Source: Phaeosaccion multiseriatum (lineage: Eukaryota > Ochrophyta, other classes). Taken from it: a stretch of DNA of 64,000 nucleotides. A program made the translations under genes and the position numbers. The first letter of the stretch is position 1, and every line of letters begins with the position of its first letter. Below, piece by piece: positions 25,246 to 37,300 of the stretch. The notes beneath the pieces are model-generated. The model was not told where the DNA came from. It did no database searches and saw nothing but the letters and a program-made list of their open reading frames with translations. Location: the NCBI GenBank assembly GCA_965112735.1, contig OZ218951.1, forward strand, positions 1,922,001 through 1,986,000, read 5' to 3'.

Positions 25246-26262
25246 ATGGCCCAGGGTAACACCAAGCGGCTGCGCCTCCATGAAGGAGGACATGGAGGAG
25301 CTTTCCGCCAGGTATCTTTGGCGGGAGGGAACAGCGCCCCTTCTGCCGCGGAGGAGCCTTCTCCCCGTGCCAAGGTGCTGGCTCTGGAGGACACGATGCT
25401 GAAGATCGTGGGCATTGTGGGGAAGGGGCATCACGTCTTTGTCGCTGGGGTGTGCAAGGACTGGAGGGGGCTGTACAACGCCGCCCATCCCGCGTTGGAG
25501 ACCTCTCTTCAGCACAGCGTGATTGGTTCTGTGGAGTGTCTCAACTGGGCCGTCAGACAGGGCTATCCGTTGAGCGTGAAGACATTCAGAGCTGCAGCCC
25601 AGCTGAAAGACGTGAGCATCTGCGAGGCCCTCTATGGCCACGGCTGTCCATGGGAGGAGATTGTGTGTGTAGCTGCTGTCCAGAATGCCAAGCACGGCCT
25701 AAGCATTCTCAAGTGGCTCCGATCTGATCTGCCCGACAAATTCCCGTGCCCTTGGGATGAGTGGACTTGCACTCTAGCCGCATGGGGACCAGACGTGGAC
25801 ATGCTGACGTGGCTACTGTCGGATGAGGCGAACGCTCCATTCGACTCGAGTATTTGGGAGTGGGCTGCGCAGAAAGGACGTATCAATGTGCTGGAGATGC
25901 TTCTGAACCACCCCAGAGTCAGGCCTGAGCTGGATGCGGCAGACGAAGGCAGCAGGTGGCGGCTGGGGGGTCCGCATGCTGCGGGAAAGGGACGGCTGGA
26001 GGTGCTGCGCTGGCTTCATGTAAACGCTCGTGACCTGTGCGATTGGGACGCCAAGCTTTGCTTCATGGCTGTGGGGAAAGGCAATAGCCTGCCAATGTTG
26101 CAGTGGCTGCGATCCGAGAGCATCATGTGCCCATGGGACAAGCACTCATGCCCTGAGGTGCTGCTCAACGCGCGTTTGTGGGATGGAGGGAGGAATGAGG
26201 CCTTTGAGGACATCAAGCGGTGGGTACACGCCAACGGCCACCCCTGCGACTGTGAAGACTGA
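25246..26262 (+). CDS. F-box-like/ankyrin-type repeat protein
   Basis: Single exon, 338 aa. The N-terminal third has an F-box-like helix pattern (DTMLKIVGIVGKGHHVFVAGVCKDWRGLYNA). The rest is five or six divergent ankyrin-type units of the form LKWLRS..PCPWDEWTCTLAAWG, MLTWLLSDEANAPFDSS, WEWAAQKGRINVLEMLLNH, LRWLHVNARDLCDWDAKLC. This Trp/Cys-rich variant is common in large families of stramenopiles and some large DNA viruses; it probably acts as a protein-binding adaptor, perhaps in ubiquitin ligases. I chose the ATG at 25246 (MAQGNTKRL) because the upstream in-frame stretch from 25069 is low-complexity and would place a poly-Leu segment first. No intron is needed. The substrate is unknown. 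Confidence 0.78.
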   Translation: MAQGNTKRLRLHEGGHGGAFRQVSLAGGNSAPSAAEEPSPRAKVLALEDTMLKIVGIVGKGHHVFVAGVCKDWRGLYNAAHPALETSLQHSVIGSVECLNWAVRQGYPLSVKTFRAAAQLKDVSICEALYGHGCPWEEIVCVAAVQNAKHGLSILKWLRSDLPDKFPCPWDEWTCTLAAWGPDVDMLTWLLSDEANAPFDSSIWEWAAQKGRINVLEMLLNHPRVRPELDAADEGSRWRLGGPHAAGKGRLEVLRWLHVNARDLCDWDAKLCFMAVGKGNSLPMLQWLRSESIMCPWDKHSCPEVLLNARLWDGGRNEAFEDIKRWVHANGHPCDCED

Positions 26263-27252
26263 CCGCAATCCACGCAGCCTTATGTAATTATCTTTGTATG
26301 AACTTACGTAATCTATTTATGATATGGTATTAAACGGCGGATAAAATACTTCGTAGTAGTAATTTGTGTATTAAACGTGAGGGAGAGATGGCTGGTTGTT
26401 GCTGTTCTCCCTTGGTGTTTATTCTCCCTCCTGCGCTTCCTCAAAGGCAGTAACACGGCTGTGGCAGTGGGCGGAAGCGTTGTTTTTTTGTTTTTGTGGC
26501 AAACGTGAGAGGAAAGACGTGCGATCGGGCCGCTACTTGTAACGTATCAATGACACAGAGATCGAGATATGCTCCAATCGAAACGGTGCTGCACGGTTGG
26601 AATGTGCGGATGCGACGCAAAGTCCATTGAATCGCCTTCCTCCGGGCTATTCAATGTGGGTCCTTTTGCGGCCCGCCCCGTCGGTAGTTGCAAAGGCAGC
26701 AGGGGAAAAAAAAAGGCAAAAAAAAAGCATCCTCCTCGTAGCGCCAATCCTCCCTCATCTTCGCACACCACCAGGTCTTGTACTGCAAGGTTCCTGTCCT
26801 CCCGGAGACAGCAGAGAAAGAAGCAAGAAAAGCAAAAGAGGGTTAGCAAATGCCTATTGGGGAAGGGAAATCCCGAGCCAACGTTGCGCCCTTCTCTCGT
26901 GCACTGGCCAACCAATCTGTCAATCTGTCGAGCTCCAGTGCCACAGTAACGCCCCAGGGCCCACAAATTGTAATGTACGATGACTCGCTTTATTATATTC
27001 CGCACCTCAACCCGGGGTGCCTGTCTTGCTTGCTTGCATTCACCTCCCCACCCTCCCCTCCCCTCTGCGCCAGCGCCTTTCTCCTCAGTGGGTAAGTACT
27101 GGTAGTACGTCTACGAGAGTCAGTCTCGCACTCTGACACACACAAGTGAGAGCCTTTGACTCTTCAAAGCGAACCCCACAGCCCTCCTCCGCCGACCACA
27201 GTAAGTCAACGAGAGTCTCACGTAAAGTACAATCACCAAGTCCTCCTCAAGC
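26263..27252. other. Convergent intergenic region, no gene recognised
   Basis: The left part is AT-rich with TATTAAA near 26327, likely the 3' region of the ankyrin-like gene. An open minus-strand frame (26547-27005) has biased composition, no homologue I recognise and no splice partners; I do not call it. A-rich tracts lie at 26705-26730. Confidence 0.4.
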
Positions 27253-28346
27253 TCAAGTGAAGCCGAAGTCCTCCTCCACGGGCTTGACAGCGATGCTGAC
27301 CCCCGCCGCGAGGTCAACCTCCAGGAGGTTTTGCATCACCATGTCCACTGTCGTGCCCACCGCAGACGCAAGCTCGTGCCGCTTGCGCACATCCAGGCAC
27401 GGAAATCTCCACAGCACCGTCCTAAGGGGGGTGGGACGATGGTGGGACGATGGTGGGACGATCACGGGCGGCGCATTTAGTACATCAAGCAAGCGCCAAA
27501 GTCGATACACAGATGAAGAGTTGACTCTACCGCCCTTCCTTACCCCTCCCTCCTCCTCTCCTCCACCCTTCACTAAGCCTCTCACCCGTCCAAGACGCCC
27601 TTCTTCCTCTCCAGCCGGAAGGTGTGCTGGAGGAAGAGCCTTGCCTCTCTGGGGTTGGTCCCAGCGGCGTGCTCCAGCGCGTTGGCCATGACGTTTTGCA
27701 GCGCGTACAGCCGCTGTAGTGTTTAGATGTTTAGAGGGAGGGAGGGAGGGAGGTGGGTGGATGGATATTTGGATGGAGAGGTAGGCAGATAGATAGGTTG
27801 GTAAGTAGGTAGGTAGGTAGGTAGGTTGGTGGGTACACAGGTGGATGGATGGATAGGTAGAGGACAAGTAGACGTTGCAGTTAGGTAGGTAGGTAGGTAG
27901 GCAGGAAGGAGGCAGGTAGGTAGGTGGGTAGGTAGGTAAGTGGGTAGGTAGATGGGTAGGTAGGTAGGTAGGAAGAAGGAGGCAGAGGTGGGTAGGAAGG
28001 TAGGTAGGTGTGGGTAGGTACATGGGGGCATGAGTGACTATGGTGAGTGAACGGCATCATAGCCGTTTACATAAAAAAAAGAGTTGCCCCAACAAACTGT
28101 AACTCTCAACTCTAAACAACTCATCACACCCCTCCACTCACATTCCTTGTAAGTCAATAGATAAACCCCTCCACTCACCCGGAAGACCCTCTCATTGACA
28201 GGCACGAGCATGCCCAGGCTGCCGTCGTGGGTGCCGAACATGAGCGTGTAGCGGTGCTTGTTGAGGCTATTGCGCGGCCCCAGTTGATGCACGAAGGAGC
28301 TCACGGCGGACCCTGGAGGAGGGGCGGGGTGATGGTGTGTGCGTGC

Positions 28347-28388
<42 letters not shown>

Positions 28389-31300
28389 ATCAGTCGCAGC
28401 AAGGGCGTCACACAAGATGCCACGCATAACAAAGACTGAAAGTGGATAACTCCACCCCCACCCCCCTACCCCTCACTCTCACCCTCTCACCTTCACCTTA
28501 ACCCTCTCCCTCTCACCTTCACCCTCACATCACCCCCAACCAATCACACCCCTCACCCCTCCCCTCACCCTCCTCACCTAAATAAAAGTCGGCAAAGCAC
28601 AGGAGCTTGTTGCCTCCAAAGGACTCCACCGCCGTCGGAAAGTACTGAAGCACTTTCAGATTCCTCTCCTCGTCCGACACAACCATGCCCAGAGCAGGCT
28701 GATCCACCAAGAACTCGCATCCGTAGAGAGAGAGGGCTTCGTAGTCACGCGCCACGGCCTGCAGAGAGCGGTCGGACTGCCTCCACACCACGAATTGACA
28801 GCTCTGGTACCTGTGAAGGGCAAGGGATAGGGTAGAGGTATACGGGTAGGGTAGGGTAGGGTGGGATGGGGTGGGGGTCAGGAGGAGAGGAGGAGGAGGA
28901 GGAGGAGGAGGAGGAGGATGAGGTGGTGTGGGGGTGAGGAGGTGACGAGGTAAGGAGGACAGGAGGCGAGAAGGTGAGAAGGTGAAACGTTGAGGTGGTG
29001 AGGAGGAGGAGAAGGAGGAGGAGGAGGAGGAGGAGGAGGAGGAGGAGGAGGTCTTGACTCACATGTCTCCCGCGCAGATGAAGGTGTGTCGTTTGCTCGA
29101 GAGAACGGACAGGGACACGATGTACGTTGGCATCTCCAAGAAGCCTGCCCATAGACGGACAGATAAGGCAGGCACAGAGAGAGACAAGAGAGAGAGGGAG
29201 GGAGGGAGGGAGAGAGACAAGAGGTAGACAGACAGACAGTTACGTCGGTGATTAATACGGGGGCAAGTCAGCCTTGGGGGGCTCCAAAGCCATCTCATAA
29301 AGGAAGAGGTTGGGGTTCAGCGTGTAGGCACTTCGTTCTCGAGCTCCTGTGGCTCTGAAGACTGGGGCAATCCGATCAATATTCTTCCTCACAGAGCTCT
29401 GAAGACAGACAGACAGACAGACAGACAGACAGGCAACATGCGAGTTGGTTATCCATGTTGTTGCTCTCACCAACGGGCACGAATGTGGCTCTGTTGCTGT
29501 CCCAGCTGAGGACGTTGAGGCGACTGCCAACGGACACGACAAGATTGCCGTTCATGTGCTTGATTGCCCCTACAGGGCCGGCCTCTTCATTCTCGTAAAC
29601 CTGTGAGCAAAACCAAGGGTGTGAGGATATCAGATGGGAGAGAGGGGGGGGGGACGAGGGAGGGTGAGAGAGAAGAGGAAAAGCGAGAGCGAGAGCGAGA
29701 GAGAGAGCACGGGGGAGAGAAGGAGAGAGATAGAGAGAGTGTGCGGGAGAGGGAGAGAGAGAGAGAGGGGGGGGGGGGGAGGGAGAGATGGGGGGAGATA
29801 TCGAGAAAGACGGTACGGGAACCAGGGCACTTCACATGGCGACGCTTCAGATGCTTAACGCGTGTACCTGTCTAAGCTTCGGCTTGTGCACGAAAGTGCT
29901 CTCTCCGGCTTCTGTCTGTGAAGCAACGTGTGCACTGTCCACCTGGGGGACGGGGGAGGGGGGTGGGCATTGTTGGGTGTAGCGGTTATTGGGTGTGTGT
30001 GTGGGCATTGTTGGGTATCGAGGGTATTGGGGGGGATGGAGGGTGCGTACTGGGCATTGTTAGAGATCGAGGCGGTGAGAAGAGGGCCGCGCAAGTGCGC
30101 CGCCCGAGGGAGACAGACACGCACAAGGCTCTTCACGCTCCTCATGCCCACATGAAATGACGCGCACACACACACGCACACACACACACACGCAGCACGC
30201 ACGCACAAACACACGCACACACACACACACGTACGAACACACACATCCACACACGAACACACACATCCACACGAACACACACACGCGCACACACACACAC
30301 ACGCACGCACACACACACGTACGCACACACACACACCTCGAAGAGTAGCAGACGTCCCTTGGGAGGCGCGTCCTCGCCCCTCGGTGTGCAAAACACCGTC
30401 CCCACCGCCACGTAGGGCCTCCACAGTGCCTCGGCTTCGGCAGCCGCCTGGGCAGCAGCAGCGGCGGCGGCGCCCACCCCTCTCCCTCCTCCCGGTCTAG
30501 TCTGCTTGGCGGCGGGGGCCACTTTGGGGGCGTCTCTGAGGCAACACCAGGTCACGGACAGGACCTTTTCGTCGCGTTGGAGAGCGCAGGTCCAGAGCTG
30601 CTTCACCACCCTTTTGGGGTTGGTTTTGGTGAGGGGTGGGGAGGAGGGGGTGGGGTGAGAAGGGGGAGAGGAGGGGATGAGGAGAGGTGCTGCTCTGTTC
30701 TGCGCTACGTTGAGATGTCATGCCCACGTTCAAGACAGTCGGTGTTCGCCTCTCCAGTCTATCCGTTTGTCTGCTCGCCTCTGCCCAATCCACTGCAGCG
30801 CGTACTCTCAATCATTGGCTCATCCACTTACTCCACTCGTCCACCCACTCACTCACCCACCCACTTACTCACTCATTCACTCACTTACTCATTCACTCAC
30901 TCACTCACTCACTCACTCACTCACTCACTCACTCACTCACCCTGCTCCTCCTTCGTCGCCCCTTTTGCTCCCCTCCGCCAGGCTCACAAGAGCGAGGCTG
31001 AAGCGCTCCACAATGATGGGCGGCGCGCCTCCGTACTTGACATCGGGCTGGCACCTGCTCCGTCACATTGTCAAGGTTACGTAAGGTTAAGTAAGGTCCA
31101 TCGACATCGTCGTCGGGTTATCATCGGTAGCTGTCGCTTGGTACTGTACTCAGTACTCAGTACTCACTCGCTTATTCGCTCACCCCCACTTACTTACTTA
31201 CTTACTTACTTACTCACTCACTCACTCACTCACCAGTCACGTTGGTGGGTCTTCTCCTTGCGCTCGTCTCCCTCCTCTCCTTCCTCGCCTTCCTCATCGT

Positions 31301-34300
31301 CAGCAGCCGCCTCCTCCTGGGCACAGGACATGCAGACCGGAACATAACATCCCGTTACACGTCAGCCCCGCATGCACAAGCATGTGCACACATGTACCCA
31401 CACACCCACACCCTCTCACACCCCCACACACACTCTCACACACACACACACATACACATCGCACCCACACATTGCACCCACACACACACCTCCAGCGGCT
31501 CTTCTGTGAGACAGTCCACCTCCTCGCTCAGCGCCACCGCGTACGTCGGCGTCTGCAGCAGCCTGGCCAGGATAGAGGTGTCTCCCCCTGTATCACCAAC
31601 GCCTCCACCCCCACCGGTCGTTCCCGAGCCCTGCCCATCACCGGAGTTGGATCCGGCCCTCCCCGCAGAGGAGGAGGAGGTGGTGGAGGAGGTGGTGGTT
31701 GTGGTGGTGGTGGAGGAGGAGGAGGAGGAGGGAGCTGCCTTGACGAGGGTCATGCAGTGGAAGGTTTGCCCGGTCATGGCCCGCTGCGCCACGAAGTGCC
31801 CCTGCCCCCCGCCCCCGAGACCGCCGCCGCCAGATTGGCCGGTGGAGAGCAGCTGCAGAGCAAGAGGAGCGCCTGTTATTATATCTCAGACCGGATCGGA
31901 CCGAGCAGGAGAGGAGGAGGACAGGACAGGACAGGACAGAGCACAGGAGAGGAGGAGGAGAGGAGAGGACGGAGTGAAGCACAGGAAGGGAGTGCACCAC
32001 AAGAGTGGAGCACAGGAAGAATATGTCAGTGACATGTACAGCATGTTGTGAGGGCACTCGAAAAAAAGACAACAAAAAAAGGAAAGAAGAAGGACTCTCT
32101 CTCCCCCTCACATCCTCTCCCATCTCTCTCCCTCCACACTCCCTCTTCACTCTCTCCCTCCCTACGCCTCTCATGCATACCGACCTGAGCAGAAAGAAAG
32201 ACGTCCCTCCTCCGTCAGGCCCACAAAGCCCCCCTCGGGGCACGCCCCACTCTGCAGCGGGGCCAGCGACGAGAACCCTTTGTTTGCCCACTTCTCGGGT
32301 CCTTGTCCGACGCCGGCCTCTGCCGCTGCCCCTTCCCCTGCCCTTGCCGTTGCTCCTGGCCTCCCCCTTCGACCGCCCCTCTTCTTCTTGCCTGCCTCCC
32401 CTCCTCCCCCATCACCGCTGCCGTCCGCCCCTGCTGCTGTATCACCAATTGCAGCAGCTCTATTGCTGCTGGCCTTGTCCAGCGGGGCCACTACCACAGC
32501 CCCTCTCTCGCCGAGCACGAAGGCCGAGCGGGAGCCCCGACTGGCGAAGAGCATCCCCCTTTGGCCCGCCACAAGGCCCAAGGAGCGAAGACTGCGCCCC
32601 ATGCCAGCCCTAGTTGCATCCTGATGAAAGATAGGTAGGCAGACCGGCAGTAAGGCAGACAGGGAGTCAGAGCGCGACAAATGTTGTTTAGTACGCAACA
32701 AGGTGTCGAGGGAGCGCCAGTTTCTCCCTCCCCTCCCTCCCTCACTCCTGATCTCATACACTACACACACGCGCACACGCGCACACACAGGGGGGGCAAA
32801 CACACACACCACGCACACACACGGAAAGCACACTCACATGCACACACACGCGCGCGTACGCACACACTCACATGCACACACACATACATATGCCTATCCC
32901 TCTCACCCCTCACACGCACACACACACGCGCGTACGCACACACACACACGCACACACAAATACATATGCATATCCCTCTCACCCTTCACCCCTCACCCCT
33001 CACCTCCTGACTCGTTGCCCCATCAACGGGCGCTTCCGGGCGGGAGATGAAGTCGTGACTGAGCTTGGTAAAGCAGTCCACCTGTTCCCTCTCGCCCTCC
33101 CTCCTTGCTCTGAGGCGCCCCTCATACAACACCAAGTCGCCGTTGTCGAGGTGCAGAGCCAAAGCGAGGCGGTGCAGAGAGGCGGGAGCGTGGAGAGGAC
33201 CGACGGGGTGGAGCATCACGTCAATAACAGGAGACAGCACTGCCCCTTCTTCCTGCTCCTGCACGGTTTCGGAAGCGGCTACCATCTGTAAGGATGATGG
33301 CCCTGTGGCCACCCCATTCCCTGCTGCTGTATCACCAACTGGTGTTGTAGTTGGTACTCCATCATTCCAGAGCGTGTGCGGCCCCCAAGCGGCATCGGCA
33401 CAGCGAAACACCATCTGTGCTACGGCGTCTCCCCCCACCCCCGTGAGTCTGTAAATCTCCAAGGCGCCATTCTCTCTACACAGCACGCAGTACACGGTGT
33501 CTCCCTTGCCCCAGCCGTGGCTCCACCAGCCTCCGTCAATACCCTTGGCGGCTTGCTCCTCCCGCTCCTCCCCCCCCTCTATACCCCGCACTCCTCGTCG
33601 TCCTCCTCCTGTTCCGCTCCCCCCACCTCCCTTCAGCGCATCATCATCAGCAGCAGCAGCAGCAGCAGTAGCAGTAGCAGCAGCAGAAACAGCAGCATCA
33701 CTGGCAGCAGTAGCAGCAGCAGCGCTTTGGCTAGCCCCTCCATAGAGAAGTACCCACTCCTCGTCATCCGAGGAATAATCCACGTTCATTTTGCTCGCAC
33801 TGGACAGCACCGCCCCGTACATTCGGTCCACCGCCCCTGCAGGTGCAAACAGCTGCCCTCTCTGCTGCGTATCTCCCCCCCCCCCTCCTCCTCCCCCTCC
33901 TCCCTCCTCCTGCTCCTCCTCCTCCTGCTGCCCGAGCTCATCCGCCCCCGTCTCATCAACGCAAAACAGACGCAGCGAAGCGATTCGCCGCAGCTTCTTC
34001 CCCTGCCCCCCTCCCTCCTCCTCCGCCTCCTCCTCCTCCTCTTCCTCCAGGCCCATATTAACGGGACAACATGCAGCAAGGTCCCCTCCGTCTCGTCCAT
34101 CCGCACTCTCCAGCACCAAAAGCCTCGCTGAGCCGTCCGTCAACAACACCGCCACGTGCCGCCCCACCACCGAAGCCTGTCGGACCGCCACCTCCTCCGG
34201 CACCTCCAACCCGCCAATGTCAAGCTCGTCGTGCATCATCACCTCTTGCACTGCCGCACCGCCTCGAATGAGCCGCACACCCTGAGAGTGCACTTGCACC

Positions 34301-37300
34301 GTGGAGCCGTCCAGTAGAGATCCCACCTCCAGAGTTGCCGCCTTTTGTTTGTTTGTTTGTTTGTTTGTTTGTTATGATTGTTGTTGTTGGTGGTGTTAGT
34401 TTTGGTGGTGGTGTTAGTGTTAAGTGTTAGTGGTGGTGGTATGGTGGTGTTAGTGTTGGTGGTGGTGGGTAAAAGGGTGCGCGCCTGCATGATCCGGGGG
34501 CAAGGAGGGTGAGAAATGAGGCCTAACCAAGCCGGACTCTTTCTGCCTCTCTCTTTCCCTCCATCCCTCCCTCCGCCCCCCCTTCTCTCTCCCCTCCTCC
34601 CCTCTCTCCCTCTCCCCTCTTATCTCCCTCCCTCCCCTCTCCCCCACTCCTTCCCCTCCTATCTATCTCACCTCACACACGAATGGGTTGCTCTCCTCCG
34701 AGGGCACCACTTCCGAGACAACGTGATCGTCAGCGATGGCCAGCAACCGCGTCCACTCCTCCTTCTCCGCCCTCTGCTTCTTGCCCCCCTCCTCCCCCTC
34801 CCCACCCCCCTGCGGTGGTACCACCCCAGAGGAGAGCAACACATACGCATGTTGGCCCTGCCCGTTCGCACCGCCCCGAGACATCCACGCCTCGTCCTCC
34901 TCCTCATCGTCGCCTTGATCATGCTCACCGTTCGCCTCTCGTTTCGTTGCCCTGCCGCCGCCGCCACCACCTCCTCCTCCCCCTTCTCCTCCTCCTCCTG
35001 CTGCGGCTGCTGCGGCTGCCGGGGCGACGAGCGTGTCATGTACTGCCCATACTCCTTTGGCGCCGGCGATGGGGAGGTCGGCGAGCACGTCCAGGCGGAG
35101 GCCCGGGGAGAAGAGAGTCAAGCAGCCTGTGTGTGTGGGGGGGGGGGAGAGGGCATGCGCACACACACACAACACACACAGGAGAGAGAGACGCACACAA
35201 ACACAAACAGGAGAAAGAAGCACGAACACAAACACACACACACACACACATGCATAGGCATGAACGCAACGTCGTGGGGAAGGACAAAAGCGATACGACA
35301 CAAGACGGGGGGGGGCTTTGAGACTGAGCTTGAGACAGTGAGGGAGAGGGCGGGGTAAGAGGCAGAGGGAAGAGAAAGAGCGTAGCGCACAATAGCAACA
35401 CTACTAAAGGGCTTAAGGCACAAGGGTAAAGAAGACCGGTTCGTCTGCCCAAGGTGGCGCCGCTTCACACCATGCTATCACTATTCACCACTCACCACTC
35501 TACTCACTACCCACTTCTAATGACGCAATACTCACCGGACTTTCCGTAGCCCGAGATGCCGATTAACTTCGGCACCGTGCTCACTCTCCGCGGTCCTGTC
35601 ACGTCCAGCACGCCGCCGGACGACACCATATCACCAACTGCTACCGCTGGCACCCCCGCTGACGCCGCTGCTGGCACTGCTGTTGCTGGGTTCGCAGATG
35701 CACCGTTCGAAGAAAGAGTGCTCTCAGTAGCATCAGCGGATGTAGCAACAACAACAGAGTCCTCTTCCCCTGCCTGCTTCCCTGCTGCTGCCACCGACGC
35801 CGACCGAGAGTCTGCCGTCGCCGTACGGCCGAGGAGCGCCTGCGTGATGGGCCCCAGCCCTACAAGCGAGTCAAGCACCACAAAGCTGTACCCTACCGCC
35901 TCCACCAACATGCGATGATGGGCAGCCCCATCGGTCCCACTGCTGCCTCCACCGTCCGCCACGGGAGTGGGGCTAAACACGGATCCTACCTCTCCTACTG
36001 TATCACCAACTGCTGCTGCTGCTGATGATGATAAGGAGGAGGGTACAATCGCTTTCGTATCTTCCGCCCTCACTGTGAGGCCCCCTTCAAGGTCGTCGAG
36101 GGACGCCCCGTAGAGCAGGACATCCTCGTCTTCCTCGCTATCATCCGCTACTGCGGATGCCGTGTGCCCATTCAGCCCCCCTTGACCTGTTGCTGTTTCC
36201 AACTTCCTCTTCTTCCCCTTCCTTCTGCCGCTCGAAGAAGACGCCTCCGCCTCCGTCTCTGCCAATCGCTGCTGCTCTCTCTCTCTCTCTGCCCTCTTCT
36301 CCTTCTTGACCCTTTGCTGCAGCAGCAATTGCGCCACCTGTCCCCCCTCTCGCATAAGTCCTCCCTCGACCTCGCCTTTACGACGCGCAATCGTAAACGT
36401 CGCCAGAAGTGAATCCGCCAATCTCGACCCCACAAAGAGCAAGTCGCTGGCACCATGCACATCCGCCACAGCCAGCACATTGGCGGGCACTGTTGTACCA
36501 ATCGGGCGAATGCTCTGCGAGTTGATTACCACCCCTCCTCCTCCTCCTCCTCCTCCTCCTCCTCCTCCTCCTTCTCCCCCGCTCCTACTCCTTCCCTTGG
36601 ACAGGAGCAAGGCCTTTGAGTGAAGCCGCAGAGCGTACAGCCCCCCTCTCCTCAACGTTACCAACATGCAATCAGGCCGCAGAAACACCGCCCTTGACCC
36701 ATCCAGCTCGACCGACACATCCACAGTCATATCGATCACGTCTGTGGCCGTGCTGCTGGCCCACCCCCAGTCTCCGTCATTGTCCTGGAGGGCGTAACGC
36801 CCCGTGTCGACCGTAAAGGGGGCGTAGCCATTCACCGCGAGCACCGATCGCATCTCGTTTTGGTTCACATGACACACTGCGTTGGTGCAGACGATTTGCA
36901 CCCCGCCGATTGGCTGTGGCACCGGTACGAGGTAAAGGGCGTCATGTGGGAGGCGTTCGAGCCGCCAGATGGCAAAGGCTTTTCCCAGAATGACATTGAG
37001 AGAGAGCAGCACCAAGCAGCACGTGTGTCGCTGGGGAGAAGGGAGGAGGGGGGGGGGGGGGGAGGGGAGAGGAGGAGAGGAGGAGAGGAGGAGAAAGGCG
37101 GGTGGGGGGGGGGGGGGGTTGTGAGAGGGGCGAGGGAGAGGGAGAGGAGAGGGGCACAGTGAGAAGTTGGGAGGGGAGGTGCCTGAGGAAGCCTTGAACA
37201 ATAGACAGACACATAGCCAGACAAAGGGGTGGTCGTATGCATATAACACAATTGGCCAACCCCCTGCTTTCTCTTGCCATCCCCAGTCCATCCACTGCCA

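Noticed and set aside
26547-27005. 152-codon minus-strand frame between ankyrin-like gene and CPSF1
   Set aside because: No recognisable motif, phenylalanine run from an A-rich tract, and no splice partner or promoter signal.
27253-29600. Reading the CPSF1 C-terminal half as a separate gene such as DDB1 or SF3B3
   Set aside because: All three families share beta-propellers, but exons run in phase from the CPSF1 N-terminus (YRQLHPPTG) to the end, and the spacing matches CPSF160.
30577-31347. 256-codon plus-strand frame across CPSF1 introns
   Set aside because: It is driven by CACT repeats (THSLTHSL) and overlaps several well-supported CPSF1 exons on the other strand.
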